64,000 nucleotides of DNA from Escherichia sp. E4742 (GCF_005843885.1 NZ_CP040443.1:2542001-2606000); one strand, 5' to 3'. Shown: positions 18,633 through 28,341, counted from the first letter of the stretch. The notes: a model not told the origin generated them from the letters alone. Program-made: numbers and translations.

Positions 18633-18686
18633 TTCCCATAAACTCAGATTTACTGATGCTTCACTCAGGATCTGAGTTTATGGGAA
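18633..18686. promoter_or_regulatory. MelR binding sites 1 and 2 at the melA promoter
   Basis: A 17-bp perfect inverted repeat (arms 18633-18649 and 18670-18686, outer bases TTCCCATAAACTCAGAT) lies 79 bp upstream of melA. In E. coli this pair holds MelR sites 1 and 2. The operator is kept although melB is gone. Confidence 0.8.
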
Positions 18687-18764
18687 TGCTCGACGGGGAA
18701 GCCGGAAGTTTTCTGTGGTATCGCCTGCCATGATGAAGACATTCAAGCAAGCCTGGAGATCTGA

Positions 18765-20120
18765 ATGATGTCTGCACCCAAAATTACATTTATCGGCGCT
18801 GGCTCGACAATTTTCGTTAAAAATATTCTTGGTGATGTGTTTCATCGTGAGGCGCTGAAAACGGCGCATATCGCTCTGATGGACATTGATCCCACCCGCC
18901 TGGAAGAGTCGCACATTGTGGTGCGCAAGTTGATGGATTCAGCAGGGGCCAGCGGCAAAATCACCTGTCACAGCGAACAGAAAGAAGCCTTACAGGACGC
19001 CGATTTTGTCGTGGTGGCGTTTCAGATTGGCGGTTATGAACCCTGCACAGTGACTGATTTTGAGGTCTGTAAGCGCCACGGTCTGGAACAAACCATTGCC
19101 GATACGCTGGGGCCGGGCGGCATTATGCGTGCGCTACGTACCATTCCACATCTGTGGCAGATTTGCGAGGACATGACGGAAGTTTGCCCCGATGCCACCA
19201 TGCTCAATTACGTAAACCCGATGGCGATGAATACCTGGGCGATGTATGCCCGCTATCCGCATATCAAACAGGTGGGGCTGTGCCACTCGGTGCAGGGAAC
19301 GGCGGAAGAGCTGGCCCGCGACCTGAATATCGATCCGTCCACGCTGCGTTATCGTTGCGCTGGTATCAACCATATGGCGTTCTACCTGGAGCTGGAGCGC
19401 AAAACCGCAGACGGCAGTTACGTGAATCTCTACCCGGAACTGCTGGCAGCGTATGACGCAGGCCAGGCACCGAAACCGAATATTCATGGTAATACTCGCT
19501 GCCAGAATATTGTGCGCTATGAAATGTTCAAAAAGCTGGGCTACTTCGTCACGGAGTCGTCAGAACATTTTGCCGAATATACGCCGTGGTTTATTAAGCC
19601 AGGTCGTGAGGATTTGATTGAGCGTTATAAAGTGCCGCTGGATGAGTACCCGAAACGCTGTGTTGAACAGTTGGCGAACTGGCATAAAGAGCTGGAGGAG
19701 TATAAGAACGCCTCCCGGATTGATATTAAACCGTCGCGGGAATATGCCAGCACGATTATGAACGCTATCTGGACCGGTGAACCGAGTGTGATTTACGGCA
19801 ACGTCCGTAACGATGGTTTGATTGATAACCTGCCGCAAGGATGCTGTGTGGAAGTGGCCTGTCTGGTTGACGCCAATGGTATTCAGCCAACCAAAGTTGG
19901 TGCACTGCCTTCGCATCTGGCTGCCCTGATGCAAACCAACATCAACGTACAGACGCTGCTGACCGAAGCCATTCTCACCGAAAATCGTGACCGTGTTTAC
20001 CACGCCGCAATGATGGACCCGCACACCGCCGCCGTGCTGGGCATTGACGAAATTTATGCCCTGGTTGACGATCTGATTACCGCTCACGGCGACTGGCTAC
20101 CTGGCTGGTTGCACCGCTAA
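18765..20120 (+). CDS. melA: MelA, alpha-galactosidase (GH4)
   Basis: A 451-residue family-4 glycosidase that splits melibiose into galactose and glucose by an NAD+- and Mn2+-dependent redox mechanism. The Rossmann start FIGAGSTIFVKN, the CHSVQGT and GINHMAF metal/active-site motifs and full length are present. In K-12 melB (Na+/melibiose symporter) follows; here the melA stop is immediately followed by yjdF coming the other way, with a four-base overlap. MelA is likely functional but the cell lacks its usual transporter in this operon. Confidence 0.95.
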   Translation: MMSAPKITFIGAGSTIFVKNILGDVFHREALKTAHIALMDIDPTRLEESHIVVRKLMDSAGASGKITCHSEQKEALQDADFVVVAFQIGGYEPCTVTDFEVCKRHGLEQTIADTLGPGGIMRALRTIPHLWQICEDMTEVCPDATMLNYVNPMAMNTWAMYARYPHIKQVGLCHSVQGTAEELARDLNIDPSTLRYRCAGINHMAFYLELERKTADGSYVNLYPELLAAYDAGQAPKPNIHGNTRCQNIVRYEMFKKLGYFVTESSEHFAEYTPWFIKPGREDLIERYKVPLDEYPKRCVEQLANWHKELEEYKNASRIDIKPSREYASTIMNAIWTGEPSVIYGNVRNDGLIDNLPQGCCVEVACLVDANGIQPTKVGALPSHLAALMQTNINVQTLLTEAILTENRDRVYHAAMMDPHTAAVLGIDEIYALVDDLITAHGDWLPGWLHR

Positions 20121-20767
20121 GGTGTAATAGCGTCCGGCGCTCTGGTGATTAAGCCATAGCGCCGTAACTGGCGACAGTGAAGACGAGCGAGCAATATCAC
20201 TGTCGTTAATGCGCCAAGCAACGCACAGAACATATCGGATTGCGTGTCCCACTGGTCGCCCTGCGTACCGAGAAAATCATCCGCTCCCTGGCCCATCGCC
20301 AGTGCCGCCCACCACTCGATCAACTCATACATGGCGCTTATCGCCAGCGCTACGCAGCAGACCAGGAACGCCAACATTTTACGTCCGCGCACGTACATCC
20401 CGCGCACGAGAATTTCTCGTGCCACCAGTGCAGGCACCAGCCCCTGGAAAAAATGCCCCAGCTTGTCATACGGATTACGGCTCAACCCTAACCATTCCTG
20501 CACCTCAAAACCGATGGGGACTTTCGCGTAGGTGTACTGCCCGCCGACCATCAGGATGATGGCGTGAAAGAAAATGAGCGTATAGAGCAGCGGCGTTAAC
20601 GGGTAACGTCTGGCGGTGGCAAGCAGTAGCGGCACGACGATAATCACTGGTGTTACTTCCATCAACCAGGTGAGTTTGTCATGGGCCGAAATGCCGGTAT
20701 AAATCAGGATTAACGTTAGCGCCAGTGCGCCGGTGTTAAGAATTAACGGCTTAAGTGTGCGGGTCAT
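20117..20767 (-). CDS. yjdF: YjdF, DUF2238 inner-membrane protein
   Basis: A 216-residue membrane protein with about six hydrophobic helices and the family motifs NPYDKLGHFFQG and YELIEWW...GAD-FLGTQGDQWDTQ-DM. The function is unknown. From memory K-12 YjdF ends near GLITG; here the frame runs on for a few residues (GLITRAPDAITP) into DNA next to melA, which marks the right edge of the melB deletion. Its stop overlaps that of melA on the other strand. Confidence 0.88.
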   Translation of the reverse strand: MTRTLKPLILNTGALALTLILIYTGISAHDKLTWLMEVTPVIIVVPLLLATARRYPLTPLLYTLIFFHAIILMVGGQYTYAKVPIGFEVQEWLGLSRNPYDKLGHFFQGLVPALVAREILVRGMYVRGRKMLAFLVCCVALAISAMYELIEWWAALAMGQGADDFLGTQGDQWDTQSDMFCALLGALTTVILLARLHCRQLRRYGLITRAPDAITP

Positions 20768-20825
20768 GGTGAGCTCGCAAGTCAGGGAAAATACTGACTA
20801 TTCACCAGCAAGCGTGAAATTACAA

Positions 20826-20888
20826 CCGCAGAAGAGGTGGCCCGGGGGGATCACCTGGCAGCATGCCGCCAGGCGCCGGGCCGAAGAG
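20826..20888 (-). terminator. Terminator-like hairpin after fumB
   Basis: A large imperfect hairpin lies right after the fumB stop: GGCCCGG/CCGGGCC outer arms and CTGGC-GCATGC-GCCAG inside, with GAAGAGG/CCTCTTC at the base. There is no clear T run, so termination by this hairpin alone is uncertain. Confidence 0.55.
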
Positions 20889-20889
20889 G

Positions 20890-22536
20890 TTACTTAGTGC
20901 AGTTCGCGCACTGTTTGTTGACGATCTGCTGGAAGAAGTCGTTGCCTTTGTCATCGACCAGGATAAACGCCGGGAAATCTTCTACTTCGATTTTCCAGAT
21001 TGCTTCCATACCCAGTTCCGGATAAGCGACACATTCCAGATGCTTGATGCTCTGCTGCGCCAGTACCGCCGCCGGACCACCGATGCTACCGAGGTAGAAG
21101 CCGCCGTGTTTATGACACGCGTCGGTAACCTGCTGACTGCGGTTACCTTTCGCCAGCATGATCATGCTGCCGCCGTGGGATTGCAGCAGATCCACGTAGG
21201 AGTCCATACGACCTGCGGTGGTTGGGCCAAGTGAACCTGATGGATAACCGGCAGGGGTTTTCGCCGGACCCGCGTAGTAGATCGGGTGATCTTTGATGTA
21301 CTGCGGCAGTTCTTTACCGGCGTCAATCAGCTCTTTCAGCTTGGCGTGTGCAATATCGCGACCAACAATAATGGTGCCGGTGAGGGACAAACGAGTGGAA
21401 ACCGGATATTGCGAAAGCTGGGCGAGAATCTCTTTCATCGGGCGGTTAAGGTCTACTTTCACCGCTTCGCCTTCACCCGCCTGGCGCAGTTCTTCCGGAA
21501 TGTATTGGCCTGGGTTGTGTTCCAGTTTTTCGATCCAGATACCTTCGCGGTTAATTTTCGCTTTGATGTTACGGTCAGCGGAGCAGGAAACGCCCATACC
21601 CACCGGGCAGGATGCGCCGTGGCGCGGCAGGCGGATTACGCGGATATCGTGAGCAAAATATTTACCGCCAAATTGCGCGCCGAGGCCGAGTTTCTGGGCT
21701 TCTTCCAGCAGTTCCTGTTCCAGCTGGACATCGCGGAACGCCTGACCGTGTTCGTTCCCTTCGGTCGGCAGTTTATCGTAATAGTGAGCGCTTGCTAACT
21801 TGACAGTTTTCAGGTTGGTTTCCGCAGAGGTGCCGCCAATCACAAACGCGATATGGTACGGCGGGCAGGCTGCAGTACCGAGGGTGCGCATTTTCTCGAC
21901 GAGGAAGTTTTTCAGTTTACCCGGAGTCAGCAGGGCTTTAGTTTCCTGATAGAGATACGTTTTGTTGGCAGAGCCGCCGCCTTTCGCAACGCAAAGGAAT
22001 TTGTATTCGTCGCCATCTACCGCGTACAGGTCGATTTGCGCAGGCAGGTTAGTGCCAGTGTTGACCTCTTTGTACATGTCCAGCGGCGCGTTCTGTGAAT
22101 AGCGCAGGTTATCTTCGATATAGGTGTTATAGACGCCTTTCGACAGCGCTTCTTCATCACCACCGCCGGTCCATACGCGCTGACCTTTTTTACCAACAAT
22201 GATCGCGGTGCCGGTATCCTGGCAGGTCGGTAGCACGCCTTTGGCGGCGATTTCGGAGTTTCTCAAGAATTGCAGCGCCACGTATTTATCGTTCTCGCTG
22301 GCTTCTGGGTCGTGAAGAATAGAAGCAACCTGTTTCTGGTGTGCCGGGCGGAGCATGAAAGACGCGTCGTGGAAGGCTTGCTGCGCCAGCAGGGTCAGGG
22401 CTTCTGGTTCCACTTTCAGGATGGTTTCGCCATTGAATTCGGCAACGCTAACGTAATCGGAAGTGAGCAGATAGTATTCGGTGTTGTCTTTCCCCATCGG
22501 GAAAGGCGCCTGGTAGATAAATGGTTTGTTTGACAT
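20890..22536 (-). CDS. fumB: FumB, anaerobic class I fumarase
   Basis: A 548-residue [4Fe-4S] fumarase that interconverts malate and fumarate, feeding fumarate respiration under anaerobic conditions. The cluster cysteines are in the family contexts PTCQDTGTA, ACPPYHIAF and SCPVGMGVSCS. The C-terminal beta domain (SRQQVTDACHKHGGFYLGSIGGPAA) is complete. It lies 77 bp after dcuB in the dcuB-fumB operon, so uptake of C4-dicarboxylates and their interconversion are expressed together under FNR, NarL and DcuSR control. Confidence 0.97.
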   Translation of the reverse strand: MSNKPFIYQAPFPMGKDNTEYYLLTSDYVSVAEFNGETILKVEPEALTLLAQQAFHDASFMLRPAHQKQVASILHDPEASENDKYVALQFLRNSEIAAKGVLPTCQDTGTAIIVGKKGQRVWTGGGDEEALSKGVYNTYIEDNLRYSQNAPLDMYKEVNTGTNLPAQIDLYAVDGDEYKFLCVAKGGGSANKTYLYQETKALLTPGKLKNFLVEKMRTLGTAACPPYHIAFVIGGTSAETNLKTVKLASAHYYDKLPTEGNEHGQAFRDVQLEQELLEEAQKLGLGAQFGGKYFAHDIRVIRLPRHGASCPVGMGVSCSADRNIKAKINREGIWIEKLEHNPGQYIPEELRQAGEGEAVKVDLNRPMKEILAQLSQYPVSTRLSLTGTIIVGRDIAHAKLKELIDAGKELPQYIKDHPIYYAGPAKTPAGYPSGSLGPTTAGRMDSYVDLLQSHGGSMIMLAKGNRSQQVTDACHKHGGFYLGSIGGPAAVLAQQSIKHLECVAYPELGMEAIWKIEVEDFPAFILVDDKGNDFFQQIVNKQCANCTK

Positions 22537-22613
22537 AGCTTCCAGCCTGTAACTCTGTATTTGTTATACGAAAATGGCGTGCCGCACAGCGACGGGCGGC
22601 ACGCAAAGTGCAT

Positions 22614-23954
22614 TTATAAGAACCCGTACATCGCGGCGAAGACCCAGCCAAAGACGCAAGATACGCTCACGCCAATCAACCCTGGCAGAATAAAGCTGTG
22701 GTTGATGACGAAGCGACCGATGTGGGTGGTGCCGGAACGGTCAAACTGAATCGCTGCCAGATCGCTCGGATAGGTCGGCAGGATATAATAACCGTAGCAA
22801 GCCGGTGCTGAAGCCACGATGTAAGCCGGGTCAACGCCAATCGCCAGTGCGACAGGAACAATCGCCGCCAGCGCCGCGGCCTGGGAGTTTACAAACTTGG
22901 AAACCAGCAGCAGAACAATGGCATAGGCCCACGGATACTCTTTCACCATTTCGCCCAGTACGCCCTGAATTTCAGACATATGCGCCCCGAACATGGTTTC
23001 TGCCATCCATGCGATACCGTACACCGCCACGATGGCGATCATACCGGAACGGAAGACTTCGTTTTTTGAGATAGACGCGGGATTGGTTTTGGTCAGGATA
23101 ATAATCAGTGCGCCGGTTAGCAGCATAAACATCTGAATAACCAAGACCATCGACAGCGGTTTGCCGCCGAAGGACGGACGCAGGTCCGAATCAGCACCGA
23201 GAAGTGCGACCACGGCGATTGCCCCGAGGAAGATCCACATTGCCAGCCAGTTGCTTTTCGGCAGTTTTTTATCCAGCAGCGTCGCGGTGTCACCGTAAAC
23301 GTACTCACGGTTTTCCGGTACGGAGATGAATTTCTGGAACTCTTCGTCTTTATCCAGATCTTTACCGCGGAACCAACTGAAAATACCGATCGCCAGGATA
23401 CCGAGTAACGTCGATGGAATGGTGATTGCCAGCAGGTCGAGGAACTCAAGGTGACGACCATCAAAGGTAACGTTACCCAACATCGCGACCAGTGATACTA
23501 CCGCAACCGACACCGGACTGGCGATAATCCCCATCTGTGCACCGATAGAACTTGCCGCCATCGGACGTTCCGGACGGATATTGTTCTTAATTGCCACGTC
23601 GTAGATGATTGGCAGGATGGTGTAAACCACGTGACCTGTACCGCAAAGAATGGTCAGCGTACAGGTGATAAATGGCGCGACGATGGAAACATATTTCGGA
23701 TTGCGACGCAGCAGTTTCTCGGCAATTTGCAGCATGACGTCAAGGCCGCCCGAGGCTTGCAACGTGGCCGATGCCGCCACCACCGCGATGATAACCAGCA
23801 TAACATCAACCGGTGGTTTACCTGGCTGAAGATGGAAGACGAATACCAGAATGACGAGGCCGATACCGCCTAATAAACCTAGCGCGATACCGCCCTTTCT
23901 GGCGCCATAGAACAGACATATCAATATTATGATAAGTTGGATAGTAAATAACAT
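22614..23954 (-). CDS. dcuB: DcuB, anaerobic C4-dicarboxylate antiporter
   Basis: A 446-residue Dcu-family carrier with about ten to twelve membrane helices. It exchanges fumarate, malate or aspartate for succinate during fumarate respiration and is also a co-sensor that binds DcuS. The glycine-rich start YGARKGGIALGLLGGIG and the end PTYPSDLAAIQFDRSGTT are typical. Regulation by DcuR, FNR and CRP acts in the 556 bp upstream. First gene of dcuB-fumB. Confidence 0.97.
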   Translation of the reverse strand: MLFTIQLIIILICLFYGARKGGIALGLLGGIGLVILVFVFHLQPGKPPVDVMLVIIAVVAASATLQASGGLDVMLQIAEKLLRRNPKYVSIVAPFITCTLTILCGTGHVVYTILPIIYDVAIKNNIRPERPMAASSIGAQMGIIASPVSVAVVSLVAMLGNVTFDGRHLEFLDLLAITIPSTLLGILAIGIFSWFRGKDLDKDEEFQKFISVPENREYVYGDTATLLDKKLPKSNWLAMWIFLGAIAVVALLGADSDLRPSFGGKPLSMVLVIQMFMLLTGALIIILTKTNPASISKNEVFRSGMIAIVAVYGIAWMAETMFGAHMSEIQGVLGEMVKEYPWAYAIVLLLVSKFVNSQAAALAAIVPVALAIGVDPAYIVASAPACYGYYILPTYPSDLAAIQFDRSGTTHIGRFVINHSFILPGLIGVSVSCVFGWVFAAMYGFL

Positions 23955-24510
23955 TTGTGAACCCTCGCGATAATCCCATTTAAATTTCTACTGAATAGAA
24001 CGCAGTCTCGTTCTGTTTGTATGAATTTTTTTCAGAGCCTGACTAATATCCTTTTGGTCGTTACTGGCCTGAGTAATTACTTCACAGTGAATATTGGCTG
24101 ATTCAGGCAGCAATAAATTAATACACTGTGATAAGCGACTTTTTCAGAGAAAAATACTCTCTGGCGATGGGGTTATAGTTTGTGCTGCGCAGATGTTAAT
24201 AGTTTGTTTTCTACTATCTTATTGATATGTATTGGTATATTTTTTGTTCTAATGGCGGTTATAGATTATTCTGATATACCTATTTATGGGTAAAAATACA
24301 CATAATGCGGGTGACATAATAGTTAATTAACTTTTGTTAGCGTTTTGAAACTAAAAACACTATTTATCCTAAAGAATATTAAATCGATGAAATGAGAAGG
24401 GGATAATTATATTTGATCTGGCACAAGTTTTACTGATGGACGATGTAACTTGTGCCAGTGCTCTTTTGCATTACTGCAATAACTGTTACTTGCGGATAAC
24501 CAATGGTGCG
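23955..24510. promoter_or_regulatory. dcuB promoter region and dcuSR 3' end
   Basis: This 556-bp noncoding region lies between dcuB and the dcuR stop, all read leftward. It is AT-rich (especially 24185-24370) and must hold the dcuB promoter with its FNR, NarL and DcuR sites. I could not place those sites by eye. A 12-bp perfect inverted repeat (24418-24458) is listed separately. Confidence 0.6.
24418..24458 (-). terminator. Inverted repeat after dcuR
   Basis: CTGGCACAAGTT (24418-24429) and AACTTGTGCCAG (24447-24458) form a perfect 12-bp stem 53 bp past the dcuR stop. On the minus strand it is followed by ATCAAATATAATT, so it may end the dcuSR message, though there is no strong T run. It could also bind a protein. 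Confidence 0.5.
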
Positions 24511-25230
24511 TTATTGGCAATATTGTTTCAGCAATGAGTAATGTTCCGCTTGAATACGGTAACGGTAAACCGGACGACCCGTGACGCCATAATGGATGCT
24601 GGTAAATAAGATGTGGCAGTTGACCAGCCAGATCAGGTACTTGCGGCAGGAAACGCGCGAGATGTTCACCTCGTTGGCCAACTCGTCGGTTGAAAACTCA
24701 TAGTCCTGATGCGCGTCAATCCACTGGCACAGCGTGCGTAACGTCTGCGGCGTTAAGCCTTTTGGCAAGCGACGAGGATCCTGCTCGTTGGAGCTGCTGC
24801 CGTGGATTAGCTGGTCCAGCTCGGCCTGGTCATAATACTGATGTTTTTCCAGCGCCATTTTCTTTTGTCGCCAGCCGGTGAGTGCCTCTTCAAAGCGTGA
24901 TGCCTGGAAGGGTTTTATCAGGTAATCAACAACGCCGTAATGCAGCGAATCTTTAATCGTCGCGGCATCGGCGGCGGAAGAGATGACTATCACATCGCTT
25001 TTGCAGCGAGCGTTATGCAGTACCGGAAGTAAATCGAGCCCGTTCTCTTTCTGCATATAGATATCGAGCAATATCAGGTCAATAGACGTGTCGCTGTTGA
25101 AAATTATCTCTTTGGCTTTTTCCAGTGTCGAGGCCGTTCCGCAGCATTGAAAGCCCGGGATCTGCGCCACGTATCGGCGATTCAGCTCCGCCACCATTGC
25201 GTCGTCATCGATAATTAATACATTGATCAT
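24511..25230 (-). CDS. dcuR: DcuR response regulator
   Basis: A 239-residue CitB-family regulator with a receiver at residues 1-120 (IDDDAMVAE acidic pocket, phospho-Asp in LILLDIYMQKENG, Lys in LIKPFQ) and a C-terminal helix-turn-helix (FSTDELANEVNISRVSCRKYLIWLV). It activates dcuB-fumB, frdABCD and dctA when DcuS senses C4-dicarboxylates. Its ATG overlaps the dcuS stop by four bases, so the two are coupled. Confidence 0.96.
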   Translation of the reverse strand: MINVLIIDDDAMVAELNRRYVAQIPGFQCCGTASTLEKAKEIIFNSDTSIDLILLDIYMQKENGLDLLPVLHNARCKSDVIVISSAADAATIKDSLHYGVVDYLIKPFQASRFEEALTGWRQKKMALEKHQYYDQAELDQLIHGSSSNEQDPRRLPKGLTPQTLRTLCQWIDAHQDYEFSTDELANEVNISRVSCRKYLIWLVNCHILFTSIHYGVTGRPVYRYRIQAEHYSLLKQYCQ

Positions 25231-26858
25231 TTGCTCGACTTCTCCCCGTCCCAGGGTATCTGGACAAAAAATTGTGTGAAAATCCCGGGTTCCGATTCTA
25301 CGGCGATACTGCCGTCGAGATTTTCTACCTGTTGTTTGACAAGAGCTAAACCGACGCCTCGTTCGCTTCCTTTTGTTGAGACACCTTTGTCAAAAATGTG
25401 AGCGATTTTGTCGGGGGCGATCCCCGGTCCATCATCGTTAACTTCACAGTGCAGCCAGCCGTGACGGTAGTGCAATGTTACGCTAATTTCGCCTCCGGGT
25501 TCCGGCCCTAATGCCTCCAGCGCGTTTTCTATCAGATTTCCCAACGTGGTAATCAGCGTCGCGACCTGGTCTTCACTGCCGCTGTCGGGCAACTGGCTTT
25601 CGCTGTTTAAAATCAGCGTATGGCCTAAATCGGTCGCGCGGTTAATCTTGCTGATTAAAAAACCAGCAATAACCGGCGATTTGATCTTGCCCAACAGAGA
25701 GCCAATCTCTTCCTGATAGTTATTGGCTGTTTTGAGAATGTAATCTTCCAACTGCTTATAACTCTTCAGATGCAATAATCCGAGAATCACGTGCAATTTA
25801 TTCATAAATTCGTGGGATCGTTCACGAAGTGCGTCAGCATAGTTGACCAGACCATCCAGTCGCTGCATCAGTTTACGTACTTCAGTTTTATCCCTGAAGG
25901 TAGAAATGGCACCGATGATAACGCCATTACTGCGCACCGGAACGGTGTTGATCAGCAATAGCCGATCTTTGACGGTAATCTCTTCGTCGCGGCGCGGCGT
26001 ACCGTCGCGTAACACTTCCGAGACATCCACCACCTGTGACCATGCCTGACTTAGCGTGGAGAGATTCTCGTCATCCTGCGATTTGTGGTAGTTAAGCAAC
26101 TCCTGCGCGGCATCGTTGATTAGCGTGACTTCGCCGCGCTCGTCCACGGCAACGACGCCTTCTTTTATTGACTGCAACATGGCCTGGCGTTGCTCAAACA
26201 GTGTGGATATTTCGTAGGGTTCCAGGCCGAAAAGCATTTTTTTCAGCACCTTAACCAGAATGCAGGTGCCGATGAGGCCGACCAGCATGCCAAATAACAC
26301 CGACCAGATAATGCTCCAGCGACTGTCATTGATCTGTTTGGTCACGCGGCTTAACTCAAGGCCGATCGCCACCACGCCAATCTGTTTATTATTCTCATCA
26401 TAGATGGGGGTAAATACGCGTAAAGCCTGCGCCAGAAAGCCGCGATTGATAGCGACATTTTCTTCGCCATTCAGCGCTTTAAGGATGTCATCACCTTTAA
26501 ATGGCTGACCAATACGCTGGGCTTCAGGATGCGAGTAGCGAAGACTTTGCATATCGGTAACGACAATAAACAGCAGATCGTTACGTTTGCGCACAGCTTC
26601 CGCGATGGCCTGGATCCCGCTGTCCTGCGGTTTTTTCTGCAAGCCCTGACGGATTTCTGGCGAATCGGCAAGGGTACGCGCCACCGCCAGCGCCTTGTTG
26701 GCCAGTCCGTCACGCGTCATGTCACTGATTTGCGAGAAGTAAATCAGATGCACCACCAACAGCACCGAGAACAGCACCGCGCTGACCATTAAGATCACTG
26801 TGGTACTCAATTTCATCGGACGTTTGCGTAACTTGCGGTAGGGCAATGAATGTCTCAT
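25227..26858 (-). CDS. dcuS: DcuS C4-dicarboxylate sensor kinase
   Basis: A 543-residue membrane kinase. It has helix 1 (about 20-42), a periplasmic PASp (PDC) domain at 43-180 that binds fumarate or citrate (FIVVTDMQSLRYSHP, GFLAQALRVFTPIYD), helix 2 (about 182-202), a cytoplasmic PAS domain at about 220-330, the phospho-His in RSHEFMNKLHV, and HATPase with NLIENALEAL, NDDGPGI and GVGLALV. It pairs with DcuR. Full-length. Confidence 0.96.
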   Translation of the reverse strand: MRHSLPYRKLRKRPMKLSTTVILMVSAVLFSVLLVVHLIYFSQISDMTRDGLANKALAVARTLADSPEIRQGLQKKPQDSGIQAIAEAVRKRNDLLFIVVTDMQSLRYSHPEAQRIGQPFKGDDILKALNGEENVAINRGFLAQALRVFTPIYDENNKQIGVVAIGLELSRVTKQINDSRWSIIWSVLFGMLVGLIGTCILVKVLKKMLFGLEPYEISTLFEQRQAMLQSIKEGVVAVDERGEVTLINDAAQELLNYHKSQDDENLSTLSQAWSQVVDVSEVLRDGTPRRDEEITVKDRLLLINTVPVRSNGVIIGAISTFRDKTEVRKLMQRLDGLVNYADALRERSHEFMNKLHVILGLLHLKSYKQLEDYILKTANNYQEEIGSLLGKIKSPVIAGFLISKINRATDLGHTLILNSESQLPDSGSEDQVATLITTLGNLIENALEALGPEPGGEISVTLHYRHGWLHCEVNDDGPGIAPDKIAHIFDKGVSTKGSERGVGLALVKQQVENLDGSIAVESEPGIFTQFFVQIPWDGEKSSK

Positions 26859-27037
26859 CAGCTTCCTTGTGTGACAAATTTCTTAAGCATTATCTCTGAT
26901 GAGGCGGGTAATTCAAAGGGAGTAAGAATAATTGGCTATATAGGGGGAGAGGCTCTGGAAACTGAAACTGCCGGTGCTGTATGAAGATTCCGGGCTATGC
27001 TTATTGCGAAAACCATACTGATGAGAGAGGGAAGGTC

Positions 27038-27268
27038 ATGGATCAGGATTTACTGAACGGTGGTTATCGCTGCTATACCGGCGAAAAGATCGATGTCTGG
27101 TTCAACACTGCAATATGTCAGCATTCTGGCAATTGCGTACGTGGCAACGGCAAGTTATTTAATCTCAAACGTAAGCCGTGGATCATGCCGGATGAAGTGG
27201 ACGTCGCCACTGTAGTGAAAGTGATTGATACGTGCCCGAGCGGCGCGCTGAAATACCGTCATAAATAA
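27038..27268 (+). CDS. yjdI: YjdI, ferredoxin-like Fe-S protein
   Basis: A 76-residue Fer4_19-family protein (divergent 4Fe-4S mono-cluster). Cysteines in YRCYTG, ICQHSGNCVRG and DTCPSGAL are the likely ligands. Function unknown. The ATG at 27038 gives the E. coli length and has a GGGAAGG ribosome site; the frame is open further left but without one. yjdJ follows after 11 bp, so the two likely form one transcription unit. Confidence 0.9.
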   Translation: MDQDLLNGGYRCYTGEKIDVWFNTAICQHSGNCVRGNGKLFNLKRKPWIMPDEVDVATVVKVIDTCPSGALKYRHK

Positions 27269-27279
27269 GCGAGGGAAAA

Positions 27280-27552
27280 ATGGAAATACGTGAAGGCCAC
27301 AATAAATTTTACATCAATGACGAGCAGGGTAAGCAAATCGCTGAAATTGTCTTTGTGCCGACTGGAGAGAATTTAGCGATTATCGAACATACCGATGTTG
27401 ATGAAAGCCTGAAAGGGCAAGGGATTGGTAAACAGCTGGTTGCGAAAGTCGTGGAAAAAATGCGCCGGGAAAAACGAAAAATTATCCCACTGTGCCCATT
27501 TGCGAAACACGAATTTGATAAAACGCGTGAGTATGATGATATTCGCAGTTGA
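27280..27552 (+). CDS. yjdJ: YjdJ, small GNAT-like acetyltransferase
   Basis: A 90-residue YjdJ-type N-acetyltransferase (Gtn1/ NATD1-like fold). It has the short acetyl-CoA motif SLKGQGIGKQLV and the family ending PLCPFAKHEFDKTREYDDI. Substrate unknown. It sits in tandem with yjdI behind a GAGGGAAAA ribosome site. Confidence 0.9.
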   Translation: MEIREGHNKFYINDEQGKQIAEIVFVPTGENLAIIEHTDVDESLKGQGIGKQLVAKVVEKMRREKRKIIPLCPFAKHEFDKTREYDDIRS

Positions 27553-27769
27553 TGAGTAACGATATTTTTCATGCTCTCCGTAATGCGATGCAGGGGAGTA
27601 TCTGAAAGGTAGGGGGATGCACAAAGAATGGTCAGAGAGAGCGTTTTCTTGTCCCAAGTCATCCCCTTTAGTGAGCAAAAAAAAAAGAATATCTACTATA
27701 TGAGAATCATCAATCAGGGTTAATAAACTTTGCATCCCCAGGGCATTTAATATTGATAGGAGTCTTATT

Positions 27770-28066
27770 ATGGAAGGTAAAAAAAAGTTCAATACTTATG
27801 TCGTTTCTTTTGATTATCCATCATCTTATTCCTCAGTTTTCTTAAGGTTAAGATCATTGATGCATGATATGAACTTCTCCTCTATAGTGGCTGATGAATA
27901 TGGAATACCACGACAATTGAATGAGAATTCTTTCGCAATAACGACATCATTAGCCGCAAGTGAAATTGAAGATTTAATCAGGATCAAATGCTTAGACTTG
28001 CCAGATATTGATTTTGACCTCAACATTATGATAGTTGATGACTATTTCCGTCAGTTTTACAAATAG
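27770..28066 (+). CDS. ghoS: GhoS antitoxin (ghoT mRNA endonuclease)
   Basis: A 98-residue protein, nearly identical to my memory of K-12 GhoS. It is the antitoxin of the type V GhoT/GhoS system: a Cas2-like ferredoxin-fold RNase that cuts ghoT mRNA. No catalytic motif stands out by eye, as in Cas2-like proteins. The gene lies 26 bp upstream of ghoT. Confidence 0.94.
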   Translation: MEGKKKFNTYVVSFDYPSSYSSVFLRLRSLMHDMNFSSIVADEYGIPRQLNENSFAITTSLAASEIEDLIRIKCLDLPDIDFDLNIMIVDDYFRQFYK

Positions 28067-28092
28067 ATGGAAGGGATAAGAAGATATTCAAA

Positions 28093-28266
28093 ATGACACT
28101 ATTCTCTAAAATATTAATTTTTTATGTGATTGGTGTGAACATATCCTTTGTCATTATCTGGTTTATCTCACATGAGAAAACACATATTCGTTTACTTAGT
28201 GCATTCCTGGTGGGAATAACCTGGCCAATGAGTCTGCCTGTGGCATTACTTTTTTCTCTCTTTTAG
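28093..28266 (+). CDS. ghoT: GhoT membrane toxin
   Basis: The frame encodes 57 residues (MTLFSKILIFYVIG... ending VALLFSLF) with two membrane helices split by a short charged loop (SHEKTHIR). It matches GhoT, a membrane-damaging toxin that lowers membrane potential and ATP and makes ghost cells under stress. It is co-transcribed with ghoS, whose product normally degrades its mRNA; MqsR cuts the ghoS part under stress and frees ghoT. Confidence 0.93.
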   Translation: MTLFSKILIFYVIGVNISFVIIWFISHEKTHIRLLSAFLVGITWPMSLPVALLFSLF

Positions 28267-28341
28267 GAGCTGTGGTTGAGTGGATCCGCTGGTTATCTTG
28301 AAACGAAGCGTCTCTCCTCAAAATTTGATTTGCGGAACGAC

